From contig CAYTLW010000050.1 of the NCBI GenBank assembly GCA_964438735.1, forward strand, positions 1 through 47,863: 47,863 nucleotides of DNA. Direction: 5' to 3'. The DNA is from CAYTLW01 sp964438735. Lineage in GTDB: Bacteria; Myxococcota_A; UBA9042. Shown here one piece after another: positions 1 through 9,020 of the stretch. Under the pieces are notes generated by a model. The model made no database searches. It had not been told where the DNA came from and worked only from the letters and a program-made list of their open reading frames with translations. The stretch's first letter is position 1. Every line of letters begins with the position of its first letter. The position numbers and the translations under genes are program-made.

Positions 1-106
1 GGCACACCTCTTCCCGAGTCCAGGAAACTGGGGAAGTACCTACGGTCCGTCGAACCAGTCCCAGCGGTCACGCGTTCGCGGCCACATTCTGGTACCCTCG
101 CCGTCC
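1..106. other. Left edge, no gene recognised
   Basis: This is the stretch before the first gene. I see no convincing coding frame, RNA gene or repeat in it; it presumably carries the promoter of the acyltransferase gene that follows. Confidence 0.4.
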
Positions 107-910
107 GTGGACGCCCCCGACCTCAATCCCCCCCACTCTCTGCCCTCCGTGATCGTGCGCACGATCGCGATATTCGCGATCATCGCGCCCGTTTCGCTGC
201 TCTACGTGGGGGCGTGCATCCTCCTGCTGCCCTGGCGCGGCCTGCGCATCCGGGCGGGCAATCTCTACGGCTGGATCATCTCCGCGCCCATGATGCCGCT
301 GGCCGGGTTGAGCCTGGAAGTCATCGATCGGCAGCGCATTACGCAGCATGCACCGGCGCTGTATGTCGCCAATCACACCTCCACCCTGGACATGTGGATG
401 GTCATGGCGCTCAACCTGCCCGGGGTCTGCGGCATCGCCAAGAAGGAGATCGTCTGGGTCCCCTTCTTCGGCCTGGCCTACCTGTTATCCGGTCATCTGC
501 TGATTGATCGTGGCAATCGTCAGCGGGCCATCGAGTCCATGGCCCGGGTGGCCGAGGTGGTCGAACGCTATCGCCTGGGCCTGTGGATGTGGCCCGAGGG
601 CACGCGCAGCCGAGACGGCGTGCTGCGGCCCTTGAAGAAGGGCGTCATCCACATGGCGATCGCCACCCGGCTGCCCATCGTACCAGTCATCACCCACGAC
701 GCGGACCTGATCTGGCCGCACGGCAGCCTTTCGGTCCGGCCAAGCAAGGCCCGGGTTGAGGTGCTCGAGCCCATCGACACCACAGACTGGGCAGTCGAGA
801 CGTTGGCCGAACACGCCGCGGAGGTGCACGCTGCCATGCGAGGCCCGCTGTCGAAGAGGCAGCAGGGCGAGGTCTGGGACGGCGGCGCAAGCGAGCGATC
901 GGCCAGCTGA
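107..910 (+). CDS. plsC: 1-acyl-sn-glycerol-3-phosphate acyltransferase (PlsC family)
   Basis: The 267-residue product is a membrane-bound lysophosphatidate acyltransferase candidate, which would add the second acyl chain during phospholipid synthesis. Seen: a hydrophobic N-terminal segment at about residues 17-43, the NHxxxxD catalytic motif (His90, Asp95) and the EGTR substrate motif (Glu164-Arg167, inside WPEGTRSR). Order, spacing and length fit the PlsC family. The start is GTG; no strong Shine-Dalgarno is visible, so a slightly later GTG near 148 is possible. The gene is separated by 134 bases from the benzoyl-CoA operon and is probably not part of it. The exact acyl acceptor cannot be told from sequence. 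Confidence 0.88.
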   Translation: MDAPDLNPPHSLPSVIVRTIAIFAIIAPVSLLYVGACILLLPWRGLRIRAGNLYGWIISAPMMPLAGLSLEVIDRQRITQHAPALYVANHTSTLDMWMVMALNLPGVCGIAKKEIVWVPFFGLAYLLSGHLLIDRGNRQRAIESMARVAEVVERYRLGLWMWPEGTRSRDGVLRPLKKGVIHMAIATRLPIVPVITHDADLIWPHGSLSVRPSKARVEVLEPIDTTDWAVETLAEHAAEVHAAMRGPLSKRQQGEVWDGGASERSAS

Positions 911-1044
911 TCCGGGCGCGGATTCCAACGCCGATCCGCCGTTGATCCAGTCGCCGAACTGCCTAGATTCTCGGGGACCGCGATCCGACGGCCCCGCCGG
1001 GCCATCACGGCCCGCGCCCACCCCCATCGAAGTGGAGGCCATCC
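911..1044 (+). promoter_or_regulatory. Upstream region of the benzoyl-CoA operon with possible operator half-sites
   Basis: This 134-base gap must contain the promoter of the had-to-bcrD operon unless it reads through from plsC. At 971-988 lies TCGGGGACCGCGATCCGA. Its outer ends TCGG and TCCGA match those of the perfect 18-base palindrome at 21588-21605 upstream of the glutaryl-CoA dehydrogenase operon, and both sites sit about 55 bases before the first start codon. Twelve of 18 positions agree. The inner part is not palindromic, and such strings are not rare in GC-rich DNA, so a shared operator is only a suggestion. GGAGG at 1034-1038 is the ribosome binding site of the next gene. Confidence 0.25.
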
Positions 1045-2109
1045 GTGTCCATTGCAGCAAGCGCCTGGGTTCTCGAAACCGCCGGCGAAGCGCTGGTCCA
1101 GCGCGACCACACCATCGCCGATCCCGCAGCCCACGAGGCTGTGGTCGAAGTGCTCGCCTGTGGCCTATGCCATACAGACCTCGGTTTCGCTGACGGCTCC
1201 GTACCGCCCAAGCTCGGCCTGCCCCTGGTGCTGGGTCACGAGGCCGTGGGCACGGTCGTCGCCGCCGGCGCCGATTTCGCCCACCTGGTCGGCCACAAAG
1301 TCATCGTGCCCGCCGTCCTGCCCTGCGGCGATTGCGGCTTCTGCCGGGCTGGCCGCGGCAACGCGTGCACGCGCCAGGCCATGCCGGGCAACGACATCCA
1401 CGGCGGATTCGCCACCCACATGCTGGTGCCCGGTGCGCCGCTGGTGGACGTCGAGGACGCGCCCGATCACATCGACATCCGGCTGCTGGCCGTGGTCGCC
1501 GATGCGGTGTCTACAGCCTGGCAGGGCATTCGACGCAGCGGCCTGGCCGCCGGCGACGCCTGCTTCGTGGTCGGTGCTGGCGGCGTGGGTGGCTACGCAG
1601 CCCAGATCGCCACCGCGCTGGGCGCCAAGGTGGTCGCCCTGGACATCAGCGACGATCGCCTGGCAGCCGCCAGGGAAGCCGGCGCCGACGAGACCATCAA
1701 CGTGCGCGACCTGTCGCCACGCGATGTCAAAAAGCAGCTGCGCGGCCTGGCCAAGGGCTGGGGCATCGGCACGCTGAACTGGCGCATCATCGAGGCCAGC
1801 GGCAGCCCGCCGGGTCAGGAGTTGGCGTTCTCGCTCCTGGGTCGCGGTGCCGTGATGGTCCAGCTGGGCTACACACCGGCCAAAGTCAACCTTCGTCTGT
1901 CCAACATCATGGCCTTCGACGCCACGATTCACGGCAGCTGGGGCTGCCCGCCGGAAGAATACGCGCCGGTGCTGGAGCTCATCTACAGCGGCAAGGTGGA
2001 CATCGCCTCCACCTCCGCCCACGCGCCCATGTCGCAGATCAACCAGCTGCTCGACGACATGGCCAACCATCGCCTGACGCGCAGGATGGTCCTCGACCCG
2101 AAGGCGTAG
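1045..2109 (+). CDS. had: 6-hydroxycyclohex-1-ene-1-carbonyl-CoA dehydrogenase
   Basis: A zinc-dependent, NAD-linked medium-chain dehydrogenase of 354 residues. It would oxidise 6-hydroxycyclohex-1-ene-1-carbonyl-CoA to the 6-oxo compound in the Thauera-type benzoyl-CoA pathway. Seen: the catalytic zinc site CGLCHTD (Cys42) and GHE (His65, Glu66), four structural zinc cysteines (94, 97, 100, 108) and the Rossmann motif GAGGVGG. Segments such as MPGND..GGFA and RLSN.MAFDA recall the Had family rather than generic alcohol dehydrogenases. The GTG start is set by GGAGG six bases upstream. It is the first gene of had-oah-dch-bcrCBAD, and that context makes the substrate assignment strong. Confidence 0.9.
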   Translation: MSIAASAWVLETAGEALVQRDHTIADPAAHEAVVEVLACGLCHTDLGFADGSVPPKLGLPLVLGHEAVGTVVAAGADFAHLVGHKVIVPAVLPCGDCGFCRAGRGNACTRQAMPGNDIHGGFATHMLVPGAPLVDVEDAPDHIDIRLLAVVADAVSTAWQGIRRSGLAAGDACFVVGAGGVGGYAAQIATALGAKVVALDISDDRLAAAREAGADETINVRDLSPRDVKKQLRGLAKGWGIGTLNWRIIEASGSPPGQELAFSLLGRGAVMVQLGYTPAKVNLRLSNIMAFDATIHGSWGCPPEEYAPVLELIYSGKVDIASTSAHAPMSQINQLLDDMANHRLTRRMVLDPKA

Positions 2110-2121
2110 CCCACCTGCGAC

Positions 2122-2140
2122 CCAGCCGCGCTTCGGCTGG
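2122..2140 (+). other. Intercistronic hairpin between had and oah
   Basis: A perfect 7-bp stem (CCAGCCG / CGGCTGG) with a five-base loop lies 12 bases after the had stop codon. No T-run follows, so it is not a classical terminator. It may stabilise or partly attenuate the operon transcript; its function is not shown. Confidence 0.35.
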
Positions 2141-2187
2141 AATCCACCACCTCAGAGTTTCGAATACCAACAAGCAAGGAGAATCCC

Positions 2188-3312
2188 ATGACCGCCGACC
2201 TCATCAGCCATGAGTTGCTTCCCGACCACGAGTTCACCCACATCGGCTACGAGGAGAAGCCCGTACTCGATCGCGCCGGCAACCCGGTCGACGGCCTGCA
2301 CCAGGTGTGGATCTCGCTGGACAACGAACGCCAGCTGAACTCCTACACCACCGAGGCGGTCAAGGAGGTCGTTCTGGCCTTCCGACGGGCCAGCTGCGAT
2401 CGCTCCTGCGTGGCGACGGTGTTCACCGCGGTGGGTACGCGCTCCTTCTGCACCGGCGGCAATACCGCCGAGTACGCCACGTACTACGCCAACCGGCCGC
2501 TCGAGTACCTGCAGTACATGCGCCTGTTCAACGACATGGTCACGGCCATCCTGCTCTCCGACAAGCCGACCATCTGCCGGGTCAACGGCATGCGCATCGC
2601 CGGCGGTCAGGAGATCGGCATGGCCTGCGACTTCACCGTCTCGGGCGACCACGCACGCTTCGGCCAGGCCGGCCCCATCCACGGCTCGGCCCCCGACGGC
2701 GGCTCCACCGACATGCTCGACTGCTACGTCGGCTTCGCCCGCGCCGGCGAGTCCCTGGCGCTGTGCGATCCCTGGTCGGCCCACTACGCCATGCGCATCG
2801 GCCTCATCAATGACATCGCGCCGGTCTACAAGGACGCGGACGGCAACTGGGTGCCCAACCCCTTCGTGGTCACCGATCGCTACGTCGACGAGTTCGGCCG
2901 GCTGGTCTACGGCGATTACAAGACCGGCGCCGCCAGAACCGAGGCCAAGGCAGCCCTCAAGGAATTGACCATCGACCTGACCGAGCTGGACGCCACGGTC
3001 AACAAGATGATCACCAAGCTGCTCTACACCTTCCCCGACTGCACCCGGAAGACTCTCGAAGGCCTGCGCAAAAAGAAGCTGATGCACTGGACGCAGAACG
3101 CCGAGACCAACCGGTCCTGGCTGTCGCTGAACCAGAACGCCGAGGGTTCGGCCGGCTTCCCGGCGTTCCACTATGGCGACCGCGGCGAGCGCGAGATCGA
3201 TTTTGTGGCCTACCGCAAGCGCCTGGCCGCTGGCGAGCGCTGGGATGAAGAGATGATCCAGGCCGTGCTGTCGCCGTCGTCGCGGGCGAATCGGGCCAAG
3301 GATCGCGGCTAG
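2188..3312 (+). CDS. oah: 6-oxocyclohex-1-ene-1-carbonyl-CoA hydrolase (ring-opening)
   Basis: A 374-residue crotonase-superfamily enzyme. It would hydrate and hydrolytically open the ring of 6-oxocyclohex-1-ene-1-carbonyl-CoA to give 3-hydroxypimelyl-CoA. Length and organisation match known Oah proteins (about 375 residues), which are longer than ordinary enoyl-CoA hydratases because of a C-terminal extension. Seen: the crotonase oxyanion region FCTGGNTAEYA near residues 88-98 and a second glycine-rich loop RIAGGQEIGMACDF near residue 140. The ATG is preceded by AAGGAGA at 2176-2182. It lies between had and dch in the same operon. Confidence 0.92.
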   Translation: MTADLISHELLPDHEFTHIGYEEKPVLDRAGNPVDGLHQVWISLDNERQLNSYTTEAVKEVVLAFRRASCDRSCVATVFTAVGTRSFCTGGNTAEYATYYANRPLEYLQYMRLFNDMVTAILLSDKPTICRVNGMRIAGGQEIGMACDFTVSGDHARFGQAGPIHGSAPDGGSTDMLDCYVGFARAGESLALCDPWSAHYAMRIGLINDIAPVYKDADGNWVPNPFVVTDRYVDEFGRLVYGDYKTGAARTEAKAALKELTIDLTELDATVNKMITKLLYTFPDCTRKTLEGLRKKKLMHWTQNAETNRSWLSLNQNAEGSAGFPAFHYGDRGEREIDFVAYRKRLAAGERWDEEMIQAVLSPSSRANRAKDRG

Positions 3313-3349
3313 CCAGGCGACCGAGAAACATCGATGTAAGGGGGAACGA

Positions 3350-4147
3350 ATGGCCGACAGACGGGAGTTCGACACCATCATCGGTGAGCGACTGGAAGAT
3401 GGCGCGGTGGTGCGGCTGACGTTGAACCAGCCCAAGGCCAACATCCTGTCCATGGCCATGATGGCTGACCTGGGCACCGCCCTGGACCTGCATCGCGACG
3501 ATCGCGAGCTGCGGCTGGTCGTCATTCGCGGCGCCGGGCGGGCGTTCTCGTTCGGCGCCTCTGTGGCCGAGCATCAACGCGACCAGGCGGCGGATATGCT
3601 GGCCTCCTTCCACGCCTTCAGCCGCAAGCTGGCCGCCTACCCGGTGCCCATCATGGCGGCTGTGGACGGGCCCTGCCTGGGCGGCGCCTTCGAGCTCGCC
3701 CTGCTCTGCCATGTGGTCATCGCCACCGAGCGGGCCGTATTCGCCTGCCCGGAGATCAAGCTCGGCGTCTTCCCGCCGGTCCTTGCTGCCATCGGCCACC
3801 TCCGGCTGGGCGGCGCCACGGCGGAGCGGTTGTTGCTCACCGGGGCGAATATGACCGCCGCCGAGGGCTTACGAATCGGCTGGCTGGCGGCGTTGATTGA
3901 CGGCGAAACCGATCTCGATGACGCCGCCTCGGCGTGGTACCGCGACCACCTTTCCGGCCTCTCCGCCCATGCGTTACGACAAACTGTGCAGGTCTCGCGC
4001 CGATCCTCGGGCATGCTCGCCGCGCTCGGCGAGGTACTCGACCAGGCCGAGAAACAGTACGTCGACGAGGTGGTGAGCAGCCACGACGGCAACGAGGGAA
4101 TCGAGGCATTCCTGCAGCGGCGCAGCCCGGAGTGGCAGCACCGCTGA
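3350..4147 (+). CDS. dch: Cyclohexa-1,5-diene-1-carbonyl-CoA hydratase
   Basis: A crotonase-superfamily hydratase of 265 residues. It would add water to cyclohexa-1,5-diene-1-carbonyl-CoA, the product of benzoyl-CoA reductase, giving 6-hydroxycyclohex-1-ene-1-carbonyl-CoA, the Had substrate. Seen: AFSFGASVAEH near residues 64-74, the loop characteristic of dienoyl-CoA hydratases of this pathway, and the second oxyanion loop GPCLGGAFELAL near residues 105-116. The ATG is preceded by AAGGGGGA. It is immediately followed by the reductase genes. Another enoyl-CoA hydratase specificity is possible from sequence alone, but the operon argues against it. Confidence 0.87.
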   Translation: MADRREFDTIIGERLEDGAVVRLTLNQPKANILSMAMMADLGTALDLHRDDRELRLVVIRGAGRAFSFGASVAEHQRDQAADMLASFHAFSRKLAAYPVPIMAAVDGPCLGGAFELALLCHVVIATERAVFACPEIKLGVFPPVLAAIGHLRLGGATAERLLLTGANMTAAEGLRIGWLAALIDGETDLDDAASAWYRDHLSGLSAHALRQTVQVSRRSSGMLAALGEVLDQAEKQYVDEVVSSHDGNEGIEAFLQRRSPEWQHR

Positions 4148-4175
4148 GCCGTACGCACGGTCAGGGGAGTTAGCC

Positions 4176-5378
4176 ATGGGATTAGCGCCGGCGGCGGCGT
4201 CGGTCGGGGATCCGGCCGCGCCGATTTTGCGTCGTTGTGAAGCGATCATCGAAGACCGCAACCTCACCGTGGTCCGCGACTGGAAGAAGGCCAACCCGGG
4301 CGGCCTGGCCATCGGCCACATGCCGGTCTACACACCGCGGCCCCTCATCGAAGCCATCGGTTGCCTGCCCGTGGCCATCTTCGGCGGCGGCGACCAGGTC
4401 GACATCATCCGCGGCGACTCGTACTACCAGAGCTACATCTGCCACATCCCGCGCAGCACCATCGAGATCGGGCTCGCCGGCGACCTGGACCCCATCGACG
4501 GGATGATCTTCCCGTCCATCTGCGACGTGATCCGCAACCTGACGGGCATGTGGCAGATGCTCTTCCCGGACCGCTACAGCACCTACCTGGACCTGCCGCA
4601 GAACTTCGACACCGAGATCGGTGGCTTCTTCTACGAGAGCGAGCTGCGTCGCATCGCCAGCGACCTGGAAAAGCGCGGCGCCCAGCCGCTGACGACCCAG
4701 AACCTGCGCCAGGCCATTGTCGACGAAAACTACCGCCGCAAGCTGCTCTTCGAGCTGGACGAGCTGCGCATTGAGCAACCGTGGCGGCTGTCCGCATCCG
4801 AAGCCTGGCTGGTCAGCCGCGCCGGCGCCCAGATGCCGGCCATGGACCACTGCGCACTGCTGCAGGACCTGCTCAACGCCGTCGCCATTCGAAATGTCCG
4901 CCCGCTGGACAACGTGCGGGTGGTGCTGGCCGGCTCCTTCTGCGAGCAGCCGCCGCTGGGCCTCATCCGCACCCTGGAGCGGGCCGGCTGCGACATCGTC
5001 GAGGACGACTTCCAGCTGGGCCTGCGCACCATCGTCGGCGACATCGACGCCAACGATCCCGATCCGGTGCACGCCCTGTCGCAAGCCTTCCTGGAAAAGG
5101 GCATCGCCTGCGCCTCGCGCTACATCGACGACGACGTCAAAGGTCAGGCGCTCATCGACCGAGTGGCCGCCTGTCGCGCCGATGGCGTGCTCTTCGGTGC
5201 GGCGTCCTTCTGCGATCCGGCGCTGCTGGACCAGCCCATGTTGGAGGCCGCCCTGGACCGCGCCAAGGTGCCCTGGACCAGCTTCAAGTTCTCCGAGAAT
5301 ACGGGCCAGTTCAACGGCATCCGAGAACAGGCGGGCGCCTTCTCTGACTCGGTCAAACTGTGGGGAGGTTCCGTATGA
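4176..5378 (+). CDS. bcrC: Benzoyl-CoA reductase subunit C (class I, ATP-dependent)
   Basis: One of the two substrate-binding subunits of the four-subunit ATP-dependent benzoyl-CoA reductase. It belongs to the 2-hydroxyacyl-CoA dehydratase D-component (HgdB-like) family, and its length of 400 residues fits BcrC. Seen: family landmarks DWKKANPGG near residue 35, HMPVYTPRPLIEAIGCLP near 48-65, and cysteines 63, 89 (SYICHIP) and 116 (PSICDV), which are candidates for iron-sulfur cluster or active-site roles. The complex reduces the aromatic ring to the 1,5-diene with two electrons from ferredoxin at the cost of ATP. The stop codon overlaps the next start as ATGA, indicating translational coupling. 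Confidence 0.92.
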   Translation: MGLAPAAASVGDPAAPILRRCEAIIEDRNLTVVRDWKKANPGGLAIGHMPVYTPRPLIEAIGCLPVAIFGGGDQVDIIRGDSYYQSYICHIPRSTIEIGLAGDLDPIDGMIFPSICDVIRNLTGMWQMLFPDRYSTYLDLPQNFDTEIGGFFYESELRRIASDLEKRGAQPLTTQNLRQAIVDENYRRKLLFELDELRIEQPWRLSASEAWLVSRAGAQMPAMDHCALLQDLLNAVAIRNVRPLDNVRVVLAGSFCEQPPLGLIRTLERAGCDIVEDDFQLGLRTIVGDIDANDPDPVHALSQAFLEKGIACASRYIDDDVKGQALIDRVAACRADGVLFGAASFCDPALLDQPMLEAALDRAKVPWTSFKFSENTGQFNGIREQAGAFSDSVKLWGGSV

Positions 5379-6706
5379 GCGACGCCATTGGAACGCTGGC
5401 CGCCGATGCGGGCGTGCGCAAGGACAACAGCCAACTTCGGCAGAAGCGCATGATCGCCAACCACTTCGACGCCCTGTCGACGGCGAAAGAGGACGGCAAA
5501 AAGGTCGTCTATACCTTCGTGCCGGGCAACATCTGCGAGCTGATCACTTCGCTGGGTATGTTGCCGGTATTGCCGGAGATCAACGCCCTGCAGTCGGCCA
5601 TGCGCGGCAAGTCCGCCGGCTACATCGCCGACGCCGAAAAGAGCGGTCACTCCGAGGATGTCTGCACCTACGTCAAATGCGACATCGGCATGTCCCGCAA
5701 CGGCAACATCGGCCCCACCGGTCAGCGCCTGCCCGAGCCGGATCTGCTGCTGCTGTCGTACACGGGCTGCTTCACCTTCCTGAAGTGGTTCGAGCTGCTC
5801 AAGGAGGAGTACGACTGCCCCGTCGCCATGCTGCATGTGCCCTACCAGGCCGACGGCGAGATCACCCCGGAGATGCGCGACTACATCGTGCGCCAGCTCG
5901 AGCGCAAGGTGATCCCAAAGATGGAGGAGGTGGCCGGGCGCAAGCTCGACATGGATGACCTCGCCGAGCGTTTGAAGCGCTCGGCCCAGGCAGAAGATGA
6001 CCTGGTCGCCGTCTGGGAGTCGGCCCGCAATCGCCCCTCGCCCATCGACGGCTATTTCGGCGGCGTCTACTACATCGGGCCCATCTTTACCGCCTTCCGC
6101 GGCACCCAGGATTGCGTCGACTACTACAGCGCCCTGCGCGCCGAGGTCGAAGAGCGCGTCCGCACCGGCGCTGGCTGCATGACCCCAGACGGCGAGCTGC
6201 GCGAGCAGAAGTACCGACTTGTGGTCGAAGGACCGCCCAACTGGACCAGCTTCAACGACTTCTGGCGCATGTTCGCCAACGAGGGCGCCGTCGCCGTGTC
6301 CAGCTCCTACACCCGCGTCGGCGGGCTCTACGACCAGGGCTTCCGCCACGATCCATCGCGACCGCTGGAGACCCTGGCCGACTACTGCCTGGGTTGTTAC
6401 ACCAACCTGGGTCTGCCCAGCCGCGTCGACCTGCTCGAAAAGTACGTGCGCGAGTACGAGGCCGACGGCCTGCTGATCCACAGCGTCAAGTCGTGCAACT
6501 CGTTCTCGGCCGGCCAGCTGTTGATGCTGCGCCAGATCGAGGAGCGCACCGGCGTACCCGGCGGCTTCATCGAGTCCGACCTGGTCGACCCGCGATACTT
6601 CGGCAAGTCGAACATCGAAAACCGCGTCCAGTCCTACCTGCAGATGCTCGAAGCCCGCCAGGCGCGACCCGGTGGCAGCGCCCATCTGCCCGCAGCGACG
6701 GTCTGA
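5375..6706 (+). CDS. bcrB: Benzoyl-CoA reductase subunit B (class I)
   Basis: The second HgdB-like subunit, 443 residues, pairing with BcrC to form the benzoyl-CoA binding and ring-reducing module. Seen: VCTYVKCDIG (two cysteines near residues 91 and 96), SYTGCFTFLKWFE (near 130) and HSVKSCNSFSAGQ (near 375), all typical of this family. The start is the ATG at 5375 because GGGGAGG lies seven bases before it and it overlaps the bcrC stop. A GTG 15 bases further upstream is in frame but would place the Shine-Dalgarno inside the gene. Gene order C-B-A-D is the same as in Thauera aromatica. Confidence 0.93.
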   Translation: MSDAIGTLAADAGVRKDNSQLRQKRMIANHFDALSTAKEDGKKVVYTFVPGNICELITSLGMLPVLPEINALQSAMRGKSAGYIADAEKSGHSEDVCTYVKCDIGMSRNGNIGPTGQRLPEPDLLLLSYTGCFTFLKWFELLKEEYDCPVAMLHVPYQADGEITPEMRDYIVRQLERKVIPKMEEVAGRKLDMDDLAERLKRSAQAEDDLVAVWESARNRPSPIDGYFGGVYYIGPIFTAFRGTQDCVDYYSALRAEVEERVRTGAGCMTPDGELREQKYRLVVEGPPNWTSFNDFWRMFANEGAVAVSSSYTRVGGLYDQGFRHDPSRPLETLADYCLGCYTNLGLPSRVDLLEKYVREYEADGLLIHSVKSCNSFSAGQLLMLRQIEERTGVPGGFIESDLVDPRYFGKSNIENRVQSYLQMLEARQARPGGSAHLPAATV

Positions 6707-6724
6707 ACAGTCCAGGAGATTGCC

Positions 6725-8101
6725 ATGCAGGTCATTGTCGGCATCGATCTCGGCTCCACCACCACCAAGGCAGTGCTCGTCGATCCCGACGGCCGGCTGG
6801 TGGGCCGGGGCATCACGAACAGCCGCTCCAACTACGAGGTGGCGTGCGCGATCGCCCGCCAGGAAGCGCTCACCGCCGTGCGCTTCGACATGCTCGAACG
6901 GGCCATCGAAGCACTGCAAGGCGAGGCCTCCGATGCCCTGTCATCCCTACAGACGCGCCTGTCCGAGGCGTTCCGGCTGGAGCTCTACCTGGCTGAGATG
7001 GTCGGACTGCGCGAGGAGATCCTGGGCCTGCTGGAGCAACCGCACCTGAAGATGCATCGCGACGAGCTCGAACCCGCCGCCACCGAGGTGCTCGACCAGA
7101 TGGCCAAGGGCGCGTCCATGCTCTTCCTGGGCGGCGCAGAACGACGCAGTGACTTCTTCCGCGACCTCGCCGGTGCGGCCTTCATGAGCGGCGCCGAGCA
7201 GATCTGCAAGGACGGTGCGGTCAGCTTCGAGCGCCTGGTGGGCCTGTACGATCGGGCCATCCTCGACGTGGAGACCCGCGTGGTGCCGCGCGACTTCGCC
7301 GCCCTGCTCGGCCGGGCCAGCAAGCGGGTCACCGCCTTGAGGTGGGCGGCGCCGGGCACCACCATGATGCCGACCGAACAGGTGGAGAGCCTGTTGCTGG
7401 ACGTGGTCAACAAGGTCGCCGCCACCAACATCGAGGAGCTCTCCTTCGTCGGCACCGGCTACGGACGCCAGACGCTGCCTTTCCCGAAAGCCGCGGTGCG
7501 CTCGGAGATCCTCTGCCACGGCCGCGGCGCCCACCGCGTCTTCCCCGGCACCCGCACCGTGCTGGACATCGGTGGCCAGGACACCAAGGCCATCCAAGTC
7601 GACGAACACGGCGTGGTCACCTCCTTCCAGATGAACGACCGCTGCGCCGCCGGTTGCGGTCGCTACCTGGGCTACATCGCCGATGAGCTCAACCTGGGTC
7701 TGCACGAGCTGGGCCCGCTGGCCCTGAAAGCTGAGCGCCAGGTGCGGGTCAACTCCACCTGCACCGTCTTCGCCGGCGCCGAGCTGCGCGAGAGGCTGTC
7801 GTTGGGGCAGCGCCGTGAGGACATCCTGGCCGGTCTGCACCGCGCCATCATGTTGCGTGCCATGAGTCTGCTGGCCCGCTCAGGCGGCATCCGGGACGAA
7901 TTCACCTTCACGGGCGGCGTCTGCAAGAATCCCATGGCGACGCAGATCCTGCGCGAACTGACGACCGAGAACTACAGCGCAGACATCACGCTCAATGCCC
8001 ACCCGGACTCCATCTTCATGGGTGCGTTGGGCGGGGCGTTGTTTGGCCTGGACGATGTGCGTGCCGGCAAGTCGAACATGTTGCAGGTCGCCGCTATCTG
8101 A
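6725..8101 (+). CDS. bcrA: Benzoyl-CoA reductase subunit A (ATPase/activator module)
   Basis: One of two ASKHA-fold ATPase subunits of the BadF/BadG/HgdC family. With BcrD it binds a bridging [4Fe-4S] cluster and couples ATP hydrolysis to low-potential electron transfer onto BcrBC. Seen: phosphate-binding loop GIDLGSTTTKAV at residues 6-17, second nucleotide motif LDIGGQDTKAI, and two cluster cysteines, Cys311 (AAGCGRYLG) and Cys346 (NSTCTVFAG). At 458 residues it has the long insertion of BcrA/BadF. The corresponding subunit of the Azoarcus-type (bzd) enzyme is about 300 residues, so this is the bcr/bad subtype. AGGAGA precedes the start. Confidence 0.93.
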   Translation: MQVIVGIDLGSTTTKAVLVDPDGRLVGRGITNSRSNYEVACAIARQEALTAVRFDMLERAIEALQGEASDALSSLQTRLSEAFRLELYLAEMVGLREEILGLLEQPHLKMHRDELEPAATEVLDQMAKGASMLFLGGAERRSDFFRDLAGAAFMSGAEQICKDGAVSFERLVGLYDRAILDVETRVVPRDFAALLGRASKRVTALRWAAPGTTMMPTEQVESLLLDVVNKVAATNIEELSFVGTGYGRQTLPFPKAAVRSEILCHGRGAHRVFPGTRTVLDIGGQDTKAIQVDEHGVVTSFQMNDRCAAGCGRYLGYIADELNLGLHELGPLALKAERQVRVNSTCTVFAGAELRERLSLGQRREDILAGLHRAIMLRAMSLLARSGGIRDEFTFTGGVCKNPMATQILRELTTENYSADITLNAHPDSIFMGALGGALFGLDDVRAGKSNMLQVAAI

Positions 8102-8123
8102 CTGAATCCCCTGGAGAGTCACA

Positions 8124-9014
8124 ATGCCGAAAACCCACCTGACAGCCGGCGTCGACGCGGGCTCCGGCGCCGTCAAAGTCGCCGTCATGCGCAGCCAGGC
8201 CGGCAATGACGGTCAACTGCTCGGCCACGCCAGCCAGCGCATCCGCCGCCGCATCGTCACCGACGTCGTTCAGAGCGCCTTCGCCGAGGCCTGCAAGAAC
8301 GCTGGCGCCAACGAAGACGACTTCGACTACATCGCCAGCACCGGCGATGGCGACACGGTCTCCATGCGCACCGGTCACTTCTACGGCATGACGACCCACG
8401 CCCGCGGCGCCCTCTTCTTGGAGCCTGAGGCGCGGGCCGTGCTCGATGTGGGCGCCCTGCACGCCCGGGCCCTGCGCATCGACCACCGCGGCAAGGTGCT
8501 CGGTCATCGCATGACCAGCCAATGCGCCAGCGGCAGCGGTCAGTTCCTGGAGAATATCGGCCGCTACCTCGGCGTACCCCAGGAGGATGTCGGCCGACTG
8601 TCGCTGCAGGCCAAGGAGCCCGAGAAGTGCTCCAGCATCTGCGCCGTGCTGGCCGAGACCGACGTCATCAACATGGTCAGCCGCGGCATCGACACGCCGG
8701 ACATCCTCAAGGGCATCCACCTGTCCATCGCCAACCGACTGGCCAGGCTGCTGCGCGCGGTCAAGGCGGAGGATGTCGTCGCGCTGACGGGCGGCATGGC
8801 CATGGACGACGGCCTGGTCGCGGCGCTGGCCGAGCAGCTGGAAAGCCGCGGCAAGCGCCGCAAGCACGCGCCGAAGTTGCGCCTGCGGGCGCACGAGCAT
8901 TCGATCCTGGCCGGGGCGATCGGCGCGGCGTTGGTGGCGGCGTATCGCTACCACCAGCTGGAGGATCGGGGGCGGTTGGAGGAGATCGTGGGGGCCGCAG
9001 CAGCACCTGCCTAG
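8124..9014 (+). CDS. bcrD: Benzoyl-CoA reductase subunit D (ATPase/activator module)
   Basis: The smaller ATPase subunit, 296 residues, partner of BcrA. Seen: phosphate loop VDAGSGAVKVAV near residues 8-19, LDVGALHARAL near residue 110, Cys134 (QCASGSGQF) and Cys169 (EKCSSIC, with Cys173 following), giving the cysteine pair expected for half of the bridging [4Fe-4S] cluster. GGAGAGT precedes the start. It is the last gene of the operon; no ferredoxin gene follows, although ferredoxin is the physiological electron donor and often lies here in related clusters. A REP-like repeat begins only seven bases after the stop. Confidence 0.93.
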   Translation: MPKTHLTAGVDAGSGAVKVAVMRSQAGNDGQLLGHASQRIRRRIVTDVVQSAFAEACKNAGANEDDFDYIASTGDGDTVSMRTGHFYGMTTHARGALFLEPEARAVLDVGALHARALRIDHRGKVLGHRMTSQCASGSGQFLENIGRYLGVPQEDVGRLSLQAKEPEKCSSICAVLAETDVINMVSRGIDTPDILKGIHLSIANRLARLLRAVKAEDVVALTGGMAMDDGLVAALAEQLESRGKRRKHAPKLRLRAHEHSILAGAIGAALVAAYRYHQLEDRGRLEEIVGAAAAPA

Positions 9015-9020
9015 CGCTGA

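Noticed and set aside
5144..6919. A 591-codon minus-strand open frame.
   Set aside because: It is antisense to bcrC and bcrB and has no motif, start signal or typical composition.
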